In this document: positions 9,601 through 20,156 of the stretch, in pieces
Position numbering within the stretch: the stretch's first letter is position 1
How the letters are laid out: every line of letters begins with the position of its first letter
Origin: Larix sibirica
Lineage: Eukaryota > Streptophyta > Pinopsida > Pinales > Pinaceae
Assembly: GCA_004151065.3 (NCBI GenBank)
Contig: NWUY0300002150.1
Location: 64,478-90,179 of the forward strand
Direction of reading: 5' to 3'
DNA length: 25,702 nucleotides
The notes under the pieces: model-generated
Databases searched by the model: none
Told to the model about the DNA's origin: nothing
What the model saw: only the letters and a program-made list of their open reading frames with translations
Made by a program: the position numbers and the translations under genes

Positions 9601-10444
9601 GAGTCCTATGTGTGAGGGATCATTGTAGTTACGTGATAAGGTGTGTTAATGATCATAATGATAAAGGGTTAAGGTGTTTTAGTAGTCTACTTACATTTCT
9701 AGCATCTTATGGGTTAGGGTCTTAGTGTGTGATGGGTTGGAGCAGTTATTGTATAATGGGGCATAGCATGTTCATGAACCATAATGTGTCAAGGTTAAGT
9801 GTGTGAGGGTAGGTAAGTGTAATAGATGATCATTGCAAAAATGGGGAAAAGTGTGCTTAAGGATATACTGGTAAAGGTTTTTAGCATCGATTTCCATGTT
9901 TGGGATCCTGGGGATTAGGGGGATACTATATAAGGTGTGGGATGGGTTAGTGCACATTGGGGCATAATGTGATGGTTTGGGGGGCCACACATGGTCCTTG
10001 TCACCTTGATCCTCAATACCATGGCTTAATTCACAAGAACCATCCCAAGAGCACCTAACCTTCAAATAGTCACCAAATTGAACTCATGGGACATGGATTC
10101 CCTATTAAATGCCTATTTGATGGCCAAGGATCCCAAACATGACCCATGATCCCTTGAGAGAATTGTTTTGTTTATAATACCACAAATTCTGACCTTGAAT
10201 TATGACAAGGGCCTCGATAACCATCCTCAATGCATTAATCCTAAAAATGATGAAAATACCTCACTTTTTTACTAAAGATCCCCTATGTGAGATTGCATGT
10301 TTATTTGGGGTACTTTGCATGAACCATAGGTATTAGAGACCATTCATATGGAATTAGATATTTTATTTTGATCATGGGACCATACATCGACTTAGACCTT
10401 GGTGTTGCAAAACTTGGAATCACCACCATATCCAATATTTAGTT
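9601..10444 (+). repeat. G-rich unit 3 (about 844 bp), copy A
   Basis: Second tandem unit, diverged from unit 2 by substitutions and small indels. It runs directly into flank module F2 at 10445. Contains TGGGGATTAGGGGGATAC near 9906 and a run of G near 9979. The reverse open frame at 9772-10065 is judged a chance frame in a repeat. Confidence 0.85.
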
Positions 10445-10669
10445 AAAATATTTAGCGTCCTTTGTGTCCTAATACAATACAAGTTTCCTTGTAAGTGTCG
10501 ATTGAATTATAATGATGGCATACTCTTTCTTATCATGTTTACAATGTTTTATCATTGCTATCATTGAATTCTTTACCACGTGACATAAGTCTAATTTACT
10601 TGCATTGTAATCAAATTGAAGGTTCATGATATTTGGAATTTTATAATATGACACTGATAAACTAATTGA
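10445..10669 (+). repeat. Flank module F2 next to array 2, copy A
   Basis: Counterpart of F1 (6189-6410), starting AAAATATTTAGCGTCC and ending at the same border into the C-rich array. The shift to F1 is 4256-4259. Confidence 0.85.
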
Positions 10670-12006
10670 ACCCCTAATCCCTAATCACTTAACCACTAAT
10701 ACCTTAACCCCTAAACCCTAACCCCTAACCCCTAAGCCCTAAGCCCTTAACCCATTATCCATAATCCATTAACCATTAAACTACCTAACCCCTAAGCCTC
10801 TAACCCCTTATCCCTTGACCCTTAATCCCAAAACCCATAAAATCCCTTATCACCCTAAACCTTAAACCCCCAAACTCTTAAGTCATTAAACCCTAATCCC
10901 TTAATCCCTAACCCCTAAACCCCTAAGCACTTAACCCTATAACCCATAAATCCCCTAAGCCCTAATCTCTTAATCCTTTAACCCCTAAATGCCTTAACCC
11001 CTAAGTCGTTAACCCTTGTGCCTTGAACCCCCTAACCCCTAATCCCGTAATCCCTATCCCCATAACCCCTAACCCCTTAACCTCTAATCTTTAAGACCTC
11101 AACCCTTAAAACTCTAGACCCTTAACCCTTTACCCCTAACACCTTAAATGATAACCCCATTAGACCCTAACCCCTAGATCCCCTAACACCTTAAACGATA
11201 ACCCCATAAGACCCAAACCCCTAGAGCACCTAAACCATAAACCCCATACCCCTAATCCCTTAACCCCTAAGCAATTAAACCTTAAGCCCTTAACCCAGAG
11301 TCACTAATCCCTTACCCTTTAAGCCTCCTAACCCCTAAGCCCCTAATTCCTAATACCTTGGCCTTTAATCCATTAACCCCTAATCCTGAATCCTTAATCC
11401 CTTAATCCTTAATCCTTAAACCCCTAAGCCTTAATCCCTTAACCCAAAAGCCCTGAATCCCATAACCCCTAATCCATTGACCCTTAATCCATTAATACCT
11501 AATCCCTAATCCCTTAATCACTAATCCCTAAACCCTTAAACCCCTAATCTGTAATCCCTTAACCCATAATACCTAAGCCATTAACCATTAAACTACCTAA
11601 GCCCTAAGCCCAAAACCCCTTATCCCTTGACCCTTAATCCCTTATCCCTAATCCCTTAACCCTTAAGCCCTAAACCCTTAATCCCCTAATCCCTAACCTG
11701 CTAACCCCTAACCCCTTAACTGTTAATCCTTAATACTAAGCCCTTAAACCACTAGACCCTTACCCCTTTACCCCTAACACCTTAAACAAACCCCATAATC
11801 CCCTAATCATAAACCCCATACCCATAAGCCCTTAACCCCTAAAGGCATTATCCCTTAAACCCCCTAACCCCTAACTCCTAATCCCTTAAACCTTAAACCC
11901 TTAACCAATAATCACTAAGTCCTTACCCTTTATACTCCTTAAGCTCCTTATGCATAAGCCCTTGACCTTTATTCCCTTAACCCCTAATCTCTAATCCCTT
12001 AACCCT
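10670..12006. repeat. Telomere-like array 2 (degenerate CCCTAA family), copy A
   Basis: About 1.34 kb of units as in array 1, in the same orientation. The marker ACCATTAAAC occurs at 10772 and 11584. The shift to array 1 is about 4259 at the 5' border and 4403 in the 3' third, so about 144 bases of net indel lie between them. The array ends abruptly at AACCCT/CATTTTTCGTAGTG, whereas array 1 continues about 200 bases further. Dense CCC runs give quadruplex potential on the minus strand. Confidence 0.92.
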
Positions 12007-12279
12007 CATTTTTCGTAGTGTGGTCATTTCGTAGGGCCCGCATTGGAATTTGTTCTGGTGTGGTCTATAAATACATAGAGAGCTCCATTAGTGGTGCTTA
12101 CAATCGTGAAATGAATCACCCCATTACCAATGCGATGATGGGGGAACGCACCACTTATAAAATTTAAAATATTGAAACATTGTCGATGCGGTGTAATGTT
12201 ATTTCTACACCACATATATATTGTCCCTTAAGTAATGGTATGCACTATCAATGGTGCTCCAATGTTTTACCAGTGCACC

Positions 12280-12298
12280 AATATTTCCGGGAAATATT
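12280..12298. other. 19-bp palindrome AATATTTCC-G-GGAAATATT, copy A
   Basis: Perfect inverted repeat of 9 bases around one central G, immediately after a CAGTGCAC motif. It could be a protein-binding site or a small hairpin. The second copy is at 22836-22854. Confidence 0.85.
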
Positions 12299-12590
12299 AA
12301 AATTTGAACAGTGCAGGTTATTAAGGCAAGCACACTAGTTCTGTTAGGGCGTGCATCGATGTTGACAATGCACTTTAGTACTAATGGAAGAGAGGATTTT
12401 TAATATACTTCTATGAATGTCGATGGACCATTATAACAATGATGCACTGTTGACAATGTATATCGAAATATAAGTCACCATAAGCGGTTCATGGATGGAG
12501 AATATACCGCACCACAAATTATGCAAATTTAAAAAAATATACCAGTGCATTATTGTAATGTCTCTAAACCATGAAATTTTTTGGGGGTAT

Positions 12591-12608
12591 ATAATAATAA
12601 TAATAATA
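12591..12608 (+). repeat. (ATA)n microsatellite, copy A
   Basis: About six ATA units following a GGGGGTAT stretch. The equivalent run in copy B is 23147-23164, of the same length. Confidence 0.85.
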
Positions 12609-12610
12609 TA

Positions 12611-14605
12611 CTATTTTATTTAGATTCCAAAATGTCTGCCATGCTAGGTGTTCTTTATGTGATTGATATTGCATAGTCTAAAAGTTCTACGATTTCAAAT
12701 AGAAAATTTTGACTTTTTCGGTAATATTTTCAAAAAATCTGATAGAAATTTTTAAAAATCCTTGTTACAACTCTCAAACTCTAAAATTTTGGGTGCCTAG
12801 GGGTTTTTAATGGTGTTAAATCCATTTTTACCATCAAAATTGTCATTAAAACACAGTTAAATTCAGATTTTGCAAAATAAAAAACCTCGGATTCTGATAA
12901 AAATCCCCCATCTGGACCAAATCGTCGAATTTTTAGAAAATTCTATTTACTATTAAGACACATTTTTGTTTAAACTATAAATATGACTCTACAACTCTGT
13001 TTGCTATTAACACACCTTTTTCTTTAAATTATAAATGTGACTCTTAGCCAGAATCTCATGTCCATCCAAGAATAATTTAGGAATCTAATTGTTTCTAGTT
13101 AGCTCTTCCATTCCTTGGCTAAAGTTTATTGGCTTCTCAAAACCGAGAAATGTATAACTCTTACCTAGAGTTCATGGATTTTATATTATATACTACTCTT
13201 TACATGGGCTCATTAGTTGTTTGGATTCTGGACTAATGATTTATAAAACTATTGTTTCATTATTGGATTTTGGGTTAATGAATTATTTGGGTGAACGAAT
13301 TATTAAATTATTGTTTCATTTAGTAGCTTATTCATCGTTTATATATATATGGAAGAGGTAATCCAAATTGAGTTTAAAATCCATATACCCATATATAGCA
13401 TATGTTTCGCCTTTGGAGAATGTATCCATCATGTATATTAATCCTAGCTCAACTTCGAATTAATGAGGTGGGGTTTCTTTGGAATCTAAATAAGATTAAA
13501 TAAATATATATCAATTGTCATATGGTTATGTATAATGTGGGATTATATAAATCTATGTTATATGTTGATCATATTACATGGTAAATATTTATATCCTACC
13601 TCATTTATCAACTACATGAGTGTCGTTACACCTATAATCCAATTCGTTGGAAGCTTTTTTTCCACGCCGTGTTGGAAACTTAAATGAACTAAGGTATAGG
13701 TGTTGGATTCATATGTGTGAATAGGTTGGATATTTAATGGCTAGTACCACGTTACTTTTACATGTGGTAAGAGCTCCAACTCATTACTTGTCATAGGTCT
13801 CGGGATCCCTTCCAAATCATTGGCTGTAATTGTCATGCAAAGTTCTTATTGACAGGTGTAAAACTACCTTGTCAGTCTATGGTATTGATGTGGGGTTTGG
13901 GAGTAGTTTTTACTACGGTCTTTCAATGTTCAATGGGACTCCTTTCTCTTTGGTTTCGAAGGAGAGGTTTTTCCTCCCTAGTGTGTTCTCTTACCCTAAT
14001 GGAATTTCCTTTGAGTGTACTAACTCCTTAGCTCATACATGATGTTTTTCAGCTCCAATCTCTCACGATATTTGGAGTTTACCATGGGCTCAACTGTCAA
14101 GTATGACATGGAGCCTCTCCTCCTTTCACTGTGAATATTATATGTTCGTTTTTCCCACAGTTGAGTACTATCAATGTAGATTAGGTAACTTTCCATTATG
14201 GTTTTAATTGTTTGACTCATTACCGCATACATACTTTCCTATAGGGTGCTTCTTATGGATGCAAGATTGGGGATGATTACTTGCAACTTTGATTCATGGT
14301 AATTTGGGTGCAAAGTATTCAGCCATGGTTATTCTGATTTGAATAACTTTATCTTGGCTAAGGTAAGGTTAACATTTTTTTGTTTTTCCTTTTACTAAGT
14401 TAAAATTGACCAATATTTTCTCGGTCTTGAGGGTTTGATTCTTACTTATGTATTCCTCCTCTTACATGAAGCAATTATAGTTCTATGTTCCTAATTATGA
14501 GGTAAGTTCTATACATATTCTGATTATGTCTCAATTTATATTATTATCTGTTAATCTTGTCTAACGCTTTTTAACTACTCGATCATTTATTTACTCGTTG
14601 GTAAG
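12611..14605. other. Low-information sequence, copy A
   Basis: About 2 kb without a supportable gene. Near 13830-14042 two overlapping frames are open but they begin at non-ATG triplets and show no domain. An ATATATATAT tract lies near 13341. A polypyrimidine-like acceptor near 14241 (CTTTCCTATAG) is followed by no long frame. The three differences to copy B at 12938, 12941 and 12944 are the only clustered ones before 14456. Confidence 0.5.
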
Positions 14606-14704
14606 GGTACCTTTGTTCCCAAGGAGGAGTACAAAATTGGATGGTACCTTAATTTGTTATTTCAAGCCCACATTCACATTGCGGCCCTAGCCCTAGTTGG
14701 GTGA
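14606..14704 (+). pseudogene. Exon-like 32-codon fragment, copy A
   Basis: The open frame reads GTFVPKEEYKIGWYLNLLFQ, continues with AHIHIAALALVG and stops at TGA 14702. The charged start followed by a hydrophobic tail is protein-like and differs from the surrounding composition. The only difference to copy B inside it (14683 G/A) is a silent GCG to GCA change. It is too short to identify and may be chance. Confidence 0.2.
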
Positions 14705-14903
14705 TCTGTAAGTTATGATTTACCGCCAAATTCTTAATGTCGAAGAGTGCTCTTGACTATTCATTGACAATGGTGGATTAATTGTTTTCCCATTTATTGG
14801 TTGCTAGCTCCATGAGCTTAGTAGTAATAGTATTTGCATGTTTCTATTTCTTGTTTATTTTGGATTCCCATCACTAGGGAGAGGTTATACTTAGCATTTA
14901 CAA

Positions 14904-15120
14904 TATTGAATATTGCCATGCATGAGTTGTAAAAGAAAGCAATTTATAGCCTTGTATTTCCTAGGTACGCTACTTCTTATGGGGTTTATAATGACTCTTC
15001 ACTGTCAATACTATTAATAGTATTGAATATTGCCATGCATGAGTTGTAAAAGAAAGCAATTTATAGCCTTGTATTTCCTAGGTACACTACTTCTTATGGG
15101 GTTTATAATGACTCTTCACT
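14904..15120 (+). repeat. Local 100-bp duplication at the end of copy A
   Basis: 15021-15120 repeats 14904-15003 at a shift of 117, with one difference (14969 G, 15086 A). The second instance matches copy B (25460-25559) exactly at that site. The 17 bases between them (15004-15020) form part of a palindrome. Copy B has only one instance. The second instance stops exactly at the n at 15121, which looks like redundant contig ends left by gap filling. Confidence 0.9.
15005..15026. other. 22-bp perfect palindrome at the local duplication junction
   Basis: TCAATACTATT (15005-15015) is followed at once by its reverse complement AATAGTATTGA (15016-15026). It is created by the join: copy B reads TCAATACTATTAAGACTT instead. 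This suggests a fold-back or inverted junction, or a chance match used by an assembler. Confidence 0.9.
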
Positions 15121-15121
15121 N
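15121..15121. other. Ambiguous base or minimal gap (n), copy B
   Basis: Second n, preceded by GACTCTTCACT and followed by the same sequence as the first n. It is the junction between the copies. Confidence 0.9.
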
Positions 15122-15222
15122 CCTTATGTTCTACCAATTCATTGTGAGCAGGTATTTATTTAACTCAAAGAAGAAGTGGTAGTGATCAATAATCTATTAA
15201 TTCATAGTTTATTGTGAATATA

Positions 15223-15240
15223 TGTGTGTGTGTGTGTGTG
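15223..15240 (+). repeat. (TG)9 microsatellite, copy B
   Basis: Same nine TG units as at 4667-4684. Confidence 0.95.
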
Positions 15241-15336
15241 TTTATTAATCAATAAAAATGTTATAACGTAGGTCAAATATATGTATGTGGTTCATGTGCA
15301 TGTAGTTTTCTATGAAGATATTTGGACCCGAAATTG

Positions 15337-16059
15337 TTGTTTGTCATACATTATGATCCAATATTAAGGCACGTATTTGACGATGCCTCGGTGGATACGA
15401 AGTAGAACAATTATGGCCAACAAAATATGAGTGAGGGATTAGAGAACAGAGAAGAAGTGGAAAACCATGATGATGTTGAAGATGATTATGTTGAGGCGTG
15501 AGAAAGTGAAGTTGATAATGATGAAAATATTTCTTTGGCAATGTGGAGAAGTAGGGTCAAAGGTGCATCATCATAGAATGACCAGTTAGATGACACCATC
15601 GGCCATCACAATCAACAAAATCCAGAGTTAGATGATCTTATACAAGACAACAATATGGATGGTATAGAAAATGATGATCCAAATACATTTGGTAACAATA
15701 TAGATGGTCTACAAACAAATTTCATTGATTCTAAATATGATGAAGGTGAAGACGAGGATGATTATAATACCACTTTAGCAGGATGGTGTAGAAATAATAA
15801 TATTAAATACTTGTAATAACATATGAACATTGACAAGCATACACTAGATGACATTGTTGCAGACAATAATGTAAATTATCAAGACTTCTAAATTTATAGA
15901 ATTTGTAATACATGTTTAAACAATGAAGAATTTTATGGCCCAAACTTTGAAATGATTCATTATTATTTATCTCGATACAATTTACCTATTGCAATCTCCT
16001 TAAAGTGTTCAATCTTTAATATATTTTGTTGGCAAAAAAAATTAGAATTAGTTGGATAA
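15337..16059 (+). pseudogene. Decayed acidic Asp/Asn-rich protein frame, copy B
   Basis: Same frame as at 4781-5503 with the same stops (15403, 15499, 15574, 15814, 15817, 15889, 16057). I saw no difference between the copies inside the frame, so the decay predates the duplication. The ATG corresponds to 15427. Confidence 0.4.
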
Positions 16060-16306
16060 GAGTTAGCATGGTTAATGGTCATTTATTGGTTGAGAATGGT
16101 TTAGAGGTGTTGTTAGGTTATTAGTTAGACTTGGACTAAACTAGCATGAAGAGCATATTGAATAACAATATATTAAATAAGCAATTTAAAAAAAAATAAT
16201 TTCCTATATCGTATATGTAAAACAATGTATATCCAAACCATTAGGCACAATGTATGCAAAGTTTTCTCATTAATTTATATTAAAAAACATATTGAAATAT
16301 TTCATA

Positions 16307-16389
16307 AGCCTAATCCTAAGCCCTTAAACTTTAAACCATCTGAACCCTCAACCCATAACCCCTAACCCCTTGACCCTTAATCCCTTAAC
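16307..16389. repeat. Short C-rich telomere-like patch, copy B
   Basis: Counterpart of 5751-5833. Confidence 0.8.
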
Positions 16390-16744
16390 CATGATGTATC
16401 AAGGCTAAGTGTGTGTGGGTCAATAATTTCAATAGATGGTCATTGCGATGATGGGGAGATGTGTGATTAGTGTTGTACTAATAAAGGGATTTAGGGGTCT
16501 AATGCCTTTTTAAAGATCTCGGGGGTTAGGGGAATATTGTGTAAGGGGTGGAGGGGTTAGTGTGCATAGGGGAATAATGTGATAGTATGGGGGACACACA
16601 TTTCCTTTGATCCTTTTACCATGGTTCAGTTCACAATAACCATTGCAAATGCACATAACCTTGAAATAGCTACTAGATTGAAATAATGGGACATTGATTC
16701 CCGATTAAATTCATTTCTGGTGCGTAAGGATCATGTACATGGTC
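16390..16744 (+). repeat. Partial G-rich unit 1, copy B
   Basis: Counterpart of 5834-6188, including the potential G-quadruplex at 16521-16556. Confidence 0.8.
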
Positions 16745-16966
16745 AAAATATTTAGTGTCCTATGTGCCCTAATATCATACAAGTTTCCTTAGTGTCGAAT
16801 GCATTATAGTGATGTCATACTCTTTCTTATCATGTTTACAATGTTCTATCATTGCTATCATTGAATTTTTTACCATGTGACATAATTCTAATTTACACGC
16901 ATTGTAATTAAATTGAGGGTTCATGGTATTTGGAAATTTATAATATGACATTGATAAACTAATTGA
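16745..16966 (+). repeat. Flank module F1, copy B
   Basis: Counterpart of 6189-6410. The reverse open frame at 16775-16984 overlaps it and is considered chance. Confidence 0.85.
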
Positions 16967-18361
16967 ACCCCTAATCCCAATCACTACTTCACCCCTAATC
17001 CCTTGACCCCTAAAATCTAACCCCTAAGCACTTAACCCATAATACCTAATTCATTAACCATTAAACTACCTAACCCCTAAGCCCCTAACCATGTATCCCT
17101 TAAACCCTTAATCCTTTAACCCCTGAAATCCCTTAATCCCTTGTCCCCCTAAACCTTAAACCCCCAAACTCTTTAGTCCTTAAAATATCCCTTAATCCCT
17201 GACCTCTAAACTCCTAAGCACTTGACCTTATAACCCATAAATACCCTAATCCCTAATATCTTAACCCCCTAATCGCTAATCCCTTAACCCTTAACCCTTA
17301 AACCCTTGAACCCTTGATCCCCTATTCCCTAACCCCTTAACCTTTAATACCTAGTATCTTAACCCTTAAACCCCTAGACCCCTAACCCTTTACACCTAAC
17401 ACCTTAAATAATAACCCTATAATCCCCTAACCCCTAAATCCCCTAAACCATAAATCCCCTAAACCATAAACCCCATACCCCTAACCCATTATCCCTTGAC
17501 CCTTAATACATTAATCCTTATTCCCTAAACAATTAACCCTTAAGCTCTAAACCCCTAATCCCTAATCCCTTAACCCTTAAGCCATATACCCCATATCCAT
17601 ATTCCCTTAAACCATAAGCCATGAATCCCCTAACCCCTAAGCCCTTGACCCTTAATCCCTTAATCCCCAATCCCTAATCCCTAAACCCTTAAACCCCTAA
17701 TCTGTAATCCCTTAACCCATAATATGTAAGCCATTAACCATTAAAATACCTAACCCCTAAGCCCATAACCCCTTATCCCTTGAACCTTAATCCCTTATCC
17801 CTAATCCCTTAACCCTTATGCCCTAAACCCTTAATTACCTAATCCATAACATGCTAACCCCTGACCCCTTAACCGTTAATCCCTAATACTAAGCCCTTAA
17901 ACCACTAGACCCTCACCCCTTTACCCGTAACACCTTAAACAAACCCCATAATCCCCTAACCATAAACCCCATACCCCTAATCCCTTAACCCCTAAAGGCA
18001 TTATCCCCTAAACCCCCTAACCCCTAACTCCTAAGCCCTTAAACCTTAAACCCTTAACCAATAATCACTAAGTCCTTACCCTTTATACTCCTTAAGCCCC
18101 TTATGCATAAGTCCTTGACCTTTATTACTTTAACCCCTAATATCTAATCCCTTAACCCTTAAGCCCAAAATCCTAATCCCTAAACCCTTAAACCATAAGC
18201 CCTGAATCCCCTAACCCCTAATCCCTTGACCCTTAATCCCTATTAATATGTAATCCCTTAACCCCTAATCCCTCAACCCTTAAACCCCTAAGCCCTAAGC
18301 CCTTAAACATTAAGCCCTAACCCATAATCCATAAGCCATTAACCATTAAACTCCCTAACCT
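16967..18361. repeat. Telomere-like array 1, copy B
   Basis: Counterpart of 6411-7805, with one difference noticed (17746 A in place of C) inside a higher-order marker. Marker ACCATTAAA positions are 17057, 17737 and 18342. The near-identity of a degenerate array shows that its unit-by-unit variation is older than the 10.6 kb duplication. Confidence 0.92.
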
Positions 18362-19278
18362 TGATTTTCAATTTCATATGCTTCTTCCATTCACTTTGTC
18401 TCAACATGTTTGTGAAGACACATAACTTAATAAAAATTTAATGCACATATCTCACAATGATTTGAATAAGTAACTTTGTTAACTTCATTATTTTTATATT
18501 GCTTCCATATTTATTTTGAACCTAATTTTTATAGTATTTTTATTAAGAAGTTAAAATAAAATCCTTAAACGAAAGAAAATTGTTTAATCACCTCAATTAT
18601 AATTTCTTATTTCATATCTTAAAAAATTATAAAAAAATGTATGATTATATATATATATATACAATATATTATAAATATTTTAATAAGCCACATAATATGT
18701 TTTTTAATTGATCACTATGAATTGGAAACTTAAAATTAAATCATTTTTGCCTTATTTTTATGTACATTATGACTACAAAATTTAAAAATAATAATAATAA
18801 GCCTATATAAAATAAAGTCACATATTTTATTATCATAAGGCAATTTGAAGCCTAAATTGGTATATTTGGTATTTTTAACATTAATACACTAAATATTAAT
18901 ATGGTATATTCTGTAGGCCCATAGGGGTTAGAGCAATTGGTAATTAGTAATTGATATAAGTTGTAAATAGAAAATCCCATGTGGGCACTAGCTTAAAAGA
19001 AATACGGTATCTTTTGTAGTTAACATTAAGAAAAACATTATTTATTTATTCAATATAAATGAATATAAAAAAATTATATATTTAAAACATGAATATTCAA
19101 TATGATTAATATGTTTTAAATTGACATAAATAATAATCCGAAGTAAACAAAATAAAAAGAAAATATAAAACACTCGATGGCATAATGTAAAATAAAATTA
19201 TAAATTTAAAAATATAATGCAAAAGACTCTAACATGTTTCATTCATTTCATTTCCATATTGTAGCAGAAGCTAAACTT
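18362..19278. other. AT-rich spacer, copy B
   Basis: Counterpart of 7806-8722, with one difference noticed (18471 T in place of C). The (AT) run at 18646-18661 has the same length as in copy A. Confidence 0.6.
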
Positions 19279-20156
19279 GAGTCCTATCTATGAGGGGTTA
19301 ATTGTGTTTATAGGATAATGTGATCTCAAGGTCATAATGATAAAGGGTTAAGGTGTTTTAGTATACTAGTTTCATTTGTAGGATCTTATGGCTTAAGGGT
19401 GTAGTGTGTGAGGGGATAGAGTAATTATTGTATAACAGAGCATAACATGTTTGTGAACCATCATGTGTCAAGGCTAAGTGTGTGGGGGTGGATTAGTGTG
19501 ATAGATGTTCATTGTGATAATGGGGAAATGTGTGTTTGAGGTTGAATTGTGAAAGGGTTCAAGGGTTCAAGGGTTATATTGTCATATTTGGGATACCAAG
19601 GGTTAAGGGGATGTTATGTAAGGCAAAAAAGAAAGTGTGCATTAGGGAATAATGTGATGGTTCTAGGGCCCACACATGGGAATTGATCCTCAAGACCATG
19701 GCATAATTCACAAGAACCATCCCAATAGAACCTAACCTTGAAATAGTCACAACATTGAACTCATGGGACATGGATTCCCTATTAAATGCCCATTTGATGG
19801 CTAGGGATCCCATAAATTGTACATGATACCTTGAGAGAATTGTGTGCTATATTACCACAAATTTTGTTTGTGTACCATTACATGGGCCCCAATGACCATC
19901 CTCAATGCATTAATCCTCAATATGATGGCCATGCCTCTCTTGTAGACTAAAGATTCTTATGTATGGATTGTTGTTTCTTTAGGTTACTATGCATGAAACA
20001 TCATCCCTAAAGACCATTGTATGGATCTAGACCTTCTATTTTTATAGTGGGCCATACATGGGCTCTAAGAACTATCCTTGGTATTTAAAAACCTAAAATC
20101 ACCATCATATCTAACCATTAGTCCAAATATTCCCTATTATAATAGAAGATAAAATT
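19279..20156 (+). repeat. G-rich unit 2, copy B
   Basis: Counterpart of 8723-9600; no difference noticed. Confidence 0.85.

Larger units (their letters stand above)
12007..12610. mobile_element. Possible DNA-transposon terminal region, copy A
   Basis: The heptamer CAGTGCA occurs at 12271, 12309 and 12543 and in reverse (TGCACTG) at 12443, with TGCACT also at 12241 and 12369. There is a perfect 9+1+9 palindrome at 12280-12298. Short repeats in both orientations near an element end are characteristic of the subterminal regions of CACTA (CMC) elements. The complement of 12007-12020 reads CACTACGAAAAATG, CACTA-like, but it faces the array and not this segment. No terminal inverted repeat pair or target duplication was found. 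The reverse open frame at 12024-12215 is not recognised. Confidence 0.3.
4565..15120 (+). repeat. Copy A of a 10,556-bp tandem duplication
   Basis: From n at 4565 onward, each base has a match 10,556 positions later (n at 15121). Line-by-line reading shows only a handful of differences over about 9.9 kb: 5519 G/A, 7190 C/A, 7915 C/T, 11601 G/T, and 12938, 12941 and 12944. There is then a dense cluster of differences in 14456-14890. Copy A matches copy B up to 15017 and then has 103 extra bases that repeat its own end. The shared n argues that the two copies may be one locus or two haplotypes assembled in tandem. Confidence 0.95.

Noticed and set aside
9772-10065. 97-codon reverse frame (and 20328-20621), the longest frame of the duplicated region
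   Set aside because: Repeat DNA with no protein family resemblance; its counterparts in the other units are broken.
6411-12006. CRISPR array
   Set aside because: The repeats are 6-9 bases and back to back with no spacers, and the sequence is eukaryotic.
12007-12020. CACTA transposon terminus at the array border
   Set aside because: The CACTACGAAAAATG end would place the element inside the telomere-like array, and no matching opposite end was found; kept only as a hint.
13830-14042. Two overlapping forward frames of 60-70 codons
   Set aside because: Both start at TTG and not ATG, overlap each other in different frames and show no domain. In a plant genome this is chance.
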